Shown: positions 5,496 through 6,374 of the stretch, one piece after another
Position numbering within the stretch: the stretch's first letter is position 1
How the letters are laid out: each line of letters begins with the position of its first letter
Origin: Planctomycetota bacterium
GTDB taxonomy: Bacteria > Planctomycetota > Phycisphaerae > Sedimentisphaerales > Anaerohalosphaeraceae
Reading direction: 5' to 3'
Length of the DNA: 6,374 bases
Assembly: GCA_030637065.1 (NCBI GenBank)
Contig: DAOVVQ010000227.1
Span: 1-6,374 of the forward strand
The notes under the pieces: model-generated
The model's input: only the letters and a program-made list of their open reading frames with translations
Told to the model about the DNA's origin: nothing
Database searches by the model: none
Position numbers and translations under genes: made by a program

Positions 5496-5513
5496 CAAAA
5501 TCGCAGAATTTTG
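5496..5513. promoter_or_regulatory. Candidate dyad operator CAAAAT-N6-ATTTTG
   Basis: CAAAAT (5496-5501) and ATTTTG (5508-5513) are perfect 6-base inverted arms with a 6-base spacer, an 18-bp dyad of a size suited to a dimeric winged-helix repressor such as LexA. It lies about 160 bases upstream of the ATG at 5334, where an autoregulatory site might be. AT-rich sequence makes chance dyads common, and no matched promoter was found nearby on the minus strand. Confidence 0.2.
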
Positions 5514-5520
5514 AAAAAAT

Positions 5521-5726
5521 TTGTCCACCCCCTGCTTCCCTGCGGACTTGGGGGCTATTATGGGACCCGGGGGCGATTTTTCTGTTTTGGGTGTGCGGTT
5601 TATACGGTTTGGGCGGTTTGGTTAAGAGAGGGCATTGGGTGGGATGTGAGGTTTGGGTGGTGTGGGGATTTGACTTTCGGCTGGTGTTTATTATATTTTT
5701 TATGTAAGAGTAGTGCCGCTTTCGGG
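5521..5726. other. Strand-skewed G+T-rich intergenic DNA without a convincing gene
   Basis: In 5581-5700, 98 of 120 plus-strand bases are G or T and only 8 are C. The stretch includes three 9-base units starting CGGTTT (5596, 5605 and 5614) and GGGTGG/TGTGGGG runs. Scarcity of T on the minus strand explains why a minus-strand frame stays open here without a gene. Upstream, 5521-5580 has C5 and G5 runs (5528-5532 and 5550-5554) that could pair. The only functional signal seen is the promoter at 5670-5697. Confidence 0.5.
5670..5697 (+). promoter_or_regulatory. Sigma70-type promoter for the lipoprotein gene
   Basis: TTGACT (5670-5675) and TATATT (5692-5697) are separated by 16 bases, each one or two mismatches from consensus. 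The start point would be near 5704, so the five 21-base repeats would be transcribed in a leader of about 140 bases before the lipoprotein ATG at 5845. Confidence 0.6.
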
Positions 5727-5831
5727 CGGATTTGATGGGGGCGTAGATTGCATGAAATGGGGCGTAAGTTGCACTATGCGGGGCATTAATCGCACTAAAT
5801 GGGGTGTAGGTTGCATTAAATGGGGCGGCAA
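5727..5831 (+). repeat. Five-copy 21-bp tandem repeat in the lipoprotein leader
   Basis: Imperfect 21-base units start at 5727, 5748, 5769, 5790 and 5811, with the consensus core TTGCAYKAAATGGGGYG. The first unit is the most diverged. The period equals two DNA helical turns, placing every copy on the same face of the helix, as in iteron or tandem operator arrays. It is also seven codons: the frame of the downstream lipoprotein is open across it from a GTG at 5713 and would give heptads such as MKWGVSC, TMRGINR, TKWGVGC and IKWGGNR. It lies just downstream of the predicted promoter and ends 13 bases before the ATG. Confidence 0.85.
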
Positions 5832-5844
5832 TCGGGGGCTTGAC

Positions 5845-6189
5845 ATGAAACCTTTTTTGACTTGGCTTATTTTGGGAACGTGCCTTTTGTTGTTCGGCTG
5901 TCAGGACACTGCGGTCAGGCAGGACAGAGAGGCGATTGCATTGAACTTCGAGGTCTATCCCGGCGATGGCGGTCCTTTGATCTCCTACTGCGACGATATG
6001 GAGACGTTCTATAATGACGGGTTTGCGTTTACTCCCGGCGAGGATGTCGAGCTGTTCCGTATGCTGGCGCAGGAGGCGATCGACAAGAAGGGCAGCAACT
6101 ACCAGGGCCGGCTGACCGGCTCGGCGATATGCGACGCGATGCTGATCGTCACTGAGTACAATGAGGCAGAGTTTCCTTCCAGAATTTAG
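5845..6189 (+). CDS. Small putative lipoprotein of unknown function
   Basis: 114 residues from the ATG at 5845, chosen because it opens directly onto a lipoprotein signal peptide and has GGGGG at 5834-5838, 6 bases upstream. A GTG at 5713 in the same frame would add 44 residues encoded by the tandem repeat and bury the signal, so it is unlikely. MK is followed by a hydrophobic stretch (residues 3-17) and a lipobox LFGC, with lipidation expected at C19. The Phe at -2 is less usual than Ala, Ser, Thr or Val. The mature part, about 96 residues, is acidic, with two more cysteines (in SYCDDMETF and SAICDAML) that could form a disulfide. I do not recognise a domain. It should sit in a membrane facing the periplasm. 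Its upstream promoter and repeat leader suggest it is expressed alone; the region after it is repetitive and gene-free. Confidence 0.7.
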   Translation: MKPFLTWLILGTCLLLFGCQDTAVRQDREAIALNFEVYPGDGGPLISYCDDMETFYNDGFAFTPGEDVELFRMLAQEAIDKKGSNYQGRLTGSAICDAMLIVTEYNEAEFPSRI

Positions 6190-6192
6190 GTT

Positions 6193-6227
6193 CAGTATCC
6201 CGTATGCAGTATACAGTATCCAGTCTT
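6193..6227. repeat. Five-unit heptamer tandem repeat (CAGTATC type)
   Basis: Five 7-base units run head to tail: CAGTATC (6193), CCGTATG (6200), CAGTATA (6207), CAGTATC (6214) and CAGTCTT (6221). Heptameric short tandem repeats are a known class of dispersed bacterial intergenic repeat. This copy begins 4 bases after the lipoprotein stop codon. Confidence 0.6.
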
Positions 6228-6236
6228 GGATTCGGG

Positions 6237-6309
6237 TCCCAGATCGAGTCTGGGATGACATTGCTTCCCAGCTGCGACGCGCTCCGCTGCGGTGAACGCT
6301 GGGATGACA
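6237..6309. repeat. Two adjacent hairpin repeats each ending in TGGGATGACA
   Basis: Unit 1 is TCCCAGA (6237-6243) with TCTGGGA (6249-6255), a perfect 7-base stem and 5-base loop. Unit 2 is TCCCAGC (6266-6272) with GCTGGGA (6298-6304) around 25 bases. Both continue into TGACA after the stem. Paired hairpins with a shared 3' tail resemble dispersed REP-like palindromes. Unit 1 may also act as a terminator for the lipoprotein transcript, but no U-tract follows. Confidence 0.6.
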
Positions 6310-6311
6310 AA

Positions 6312-6340
6312 CACCCTTTTGCAAAAAACGCAAAAAGGTG
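6312..6340. repeat. Hairpin followed by TGCCACCCA near the window end
   Basis: CACCCTTTTGC (6312-6322) pairs with GCAAAAAGGTG (6330-6340) with one mismatch, around AAAAAAC. The next bases, TGCCACCCA (6339-6347), are also found at the edge of the 4115-4221 palindrome (4205-4213). This suggests a partial second member of the same repeat family, cut by the window end. The shared string is short, so chance is possible. Confidence 0.45.
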
Positions 6341-6374
6341 CCACCCAAATTGCTTCTCCTTTGCTCGGAATTGG

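Noticed and set aside
5427..5735. Plus-strand 102-residue frame starting TTG at 5427
   Set aside because: It crosses C5/G5 runs, G+T-skewed DNA and the promoter at 5670-5697, lacks a good ribosome-binding site, and gives an implausible Trp/Phe/Cys/Gly-rich translation.
5713..5844. Longer N-terminus of the lipoprotein from GTG at 5713
   Set aside because: It has no good ribosome-binding site and would place 44 repeat-encoded residues before a clear lipoprotein signal peptide. The ATG at 5845 fits better, although the open repeat frame is kept as a finding.
5335..6348. Minus-strand frame open without stops from 6348 down to 4828 (506 codons if read whole)
   Set aside because: The part above 5334 runs antisense to the lipoprotein gene, through the 21-bp repeats and through a stretch where the minus strand is very poor in T, so stops are rare by composition. 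The translation is low-complexity Pro/His/Thr-rich with no recognisable domain.

Overview
The window looks like a chromosomal segment of a heterotrophic bacterium, most plausibly a planctomycete of the Phycisphaerae/Sedimentisphaerales type. This is inferred from a secreted-type sulfatase carrying a C-terminal dockerin-like calcium-binding region, a bacterial IspG of the MEP pathway, intergenic DNA rich in palindromes and tandem repeats, and moderate GC content. No rRNA, tRNA, CRISPR array or transposase was seen.

Layout. 1-1323 (+) is the 3' part of a sulfatase gene, cut by the window edge just after the catalytic cysteine. 1384-2442 (-) is ispG, convergent with it. 2443-2705 is a divergent control region with an extended -10 promoter pointing right, small palindromes and a structured leader. 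2706-3644 (+) is a membrane-anchored BEM46/ABHD13-like alpha/beta hydrolase. After a short spacer with a 24-nt-spaced direct repeat comes a 104-residue three-helix membrane protein (3737-4051, +). Between it and the convergent lexA gene lies a 107-bp nested palindrome (4115-4221) that can fold either as one long hairpin or as a four-way cloverleaf junction without unpaired junction bases.

4284-5069 (-) is a LexA-type SOS repressor with complete autocleavage residues but an unusually long, repeat-built Ala/Pro linker. A second minus-strand reading frame (5334 to 4828) is coding-like upstream of lexA and runs about 240 bases into it. 5335-5844 has no convincing gene. It holds a 19-bp tandem repeat, a small palindrome, a strongly G+T-skewed stretch, a good promoter and a five-copy 21-bp repeat, which lead into a small lipoprotein gene (5845-6189, +). 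The last 185 bases are repeats: heptamer tandem copies, two hairpins each ending in GGGATGACA, and a third hairpin followed by TGCCACCCA, a string also present in the cloverleaf element.

The genes do not form one pathway. The sulfatase suits degradation of sulfated polysaccharides, IspG is housekeeping isoprenoid synthesis, LexA controls DNA-damage responses, and the hydrolase, small membrane protein and lipoprotein belong to the cell envelope with unknown roles. The most unusual material is the palindromic and repeat DNA around lexA and the lipoprotein gene, not a recognisable multi-gene system.
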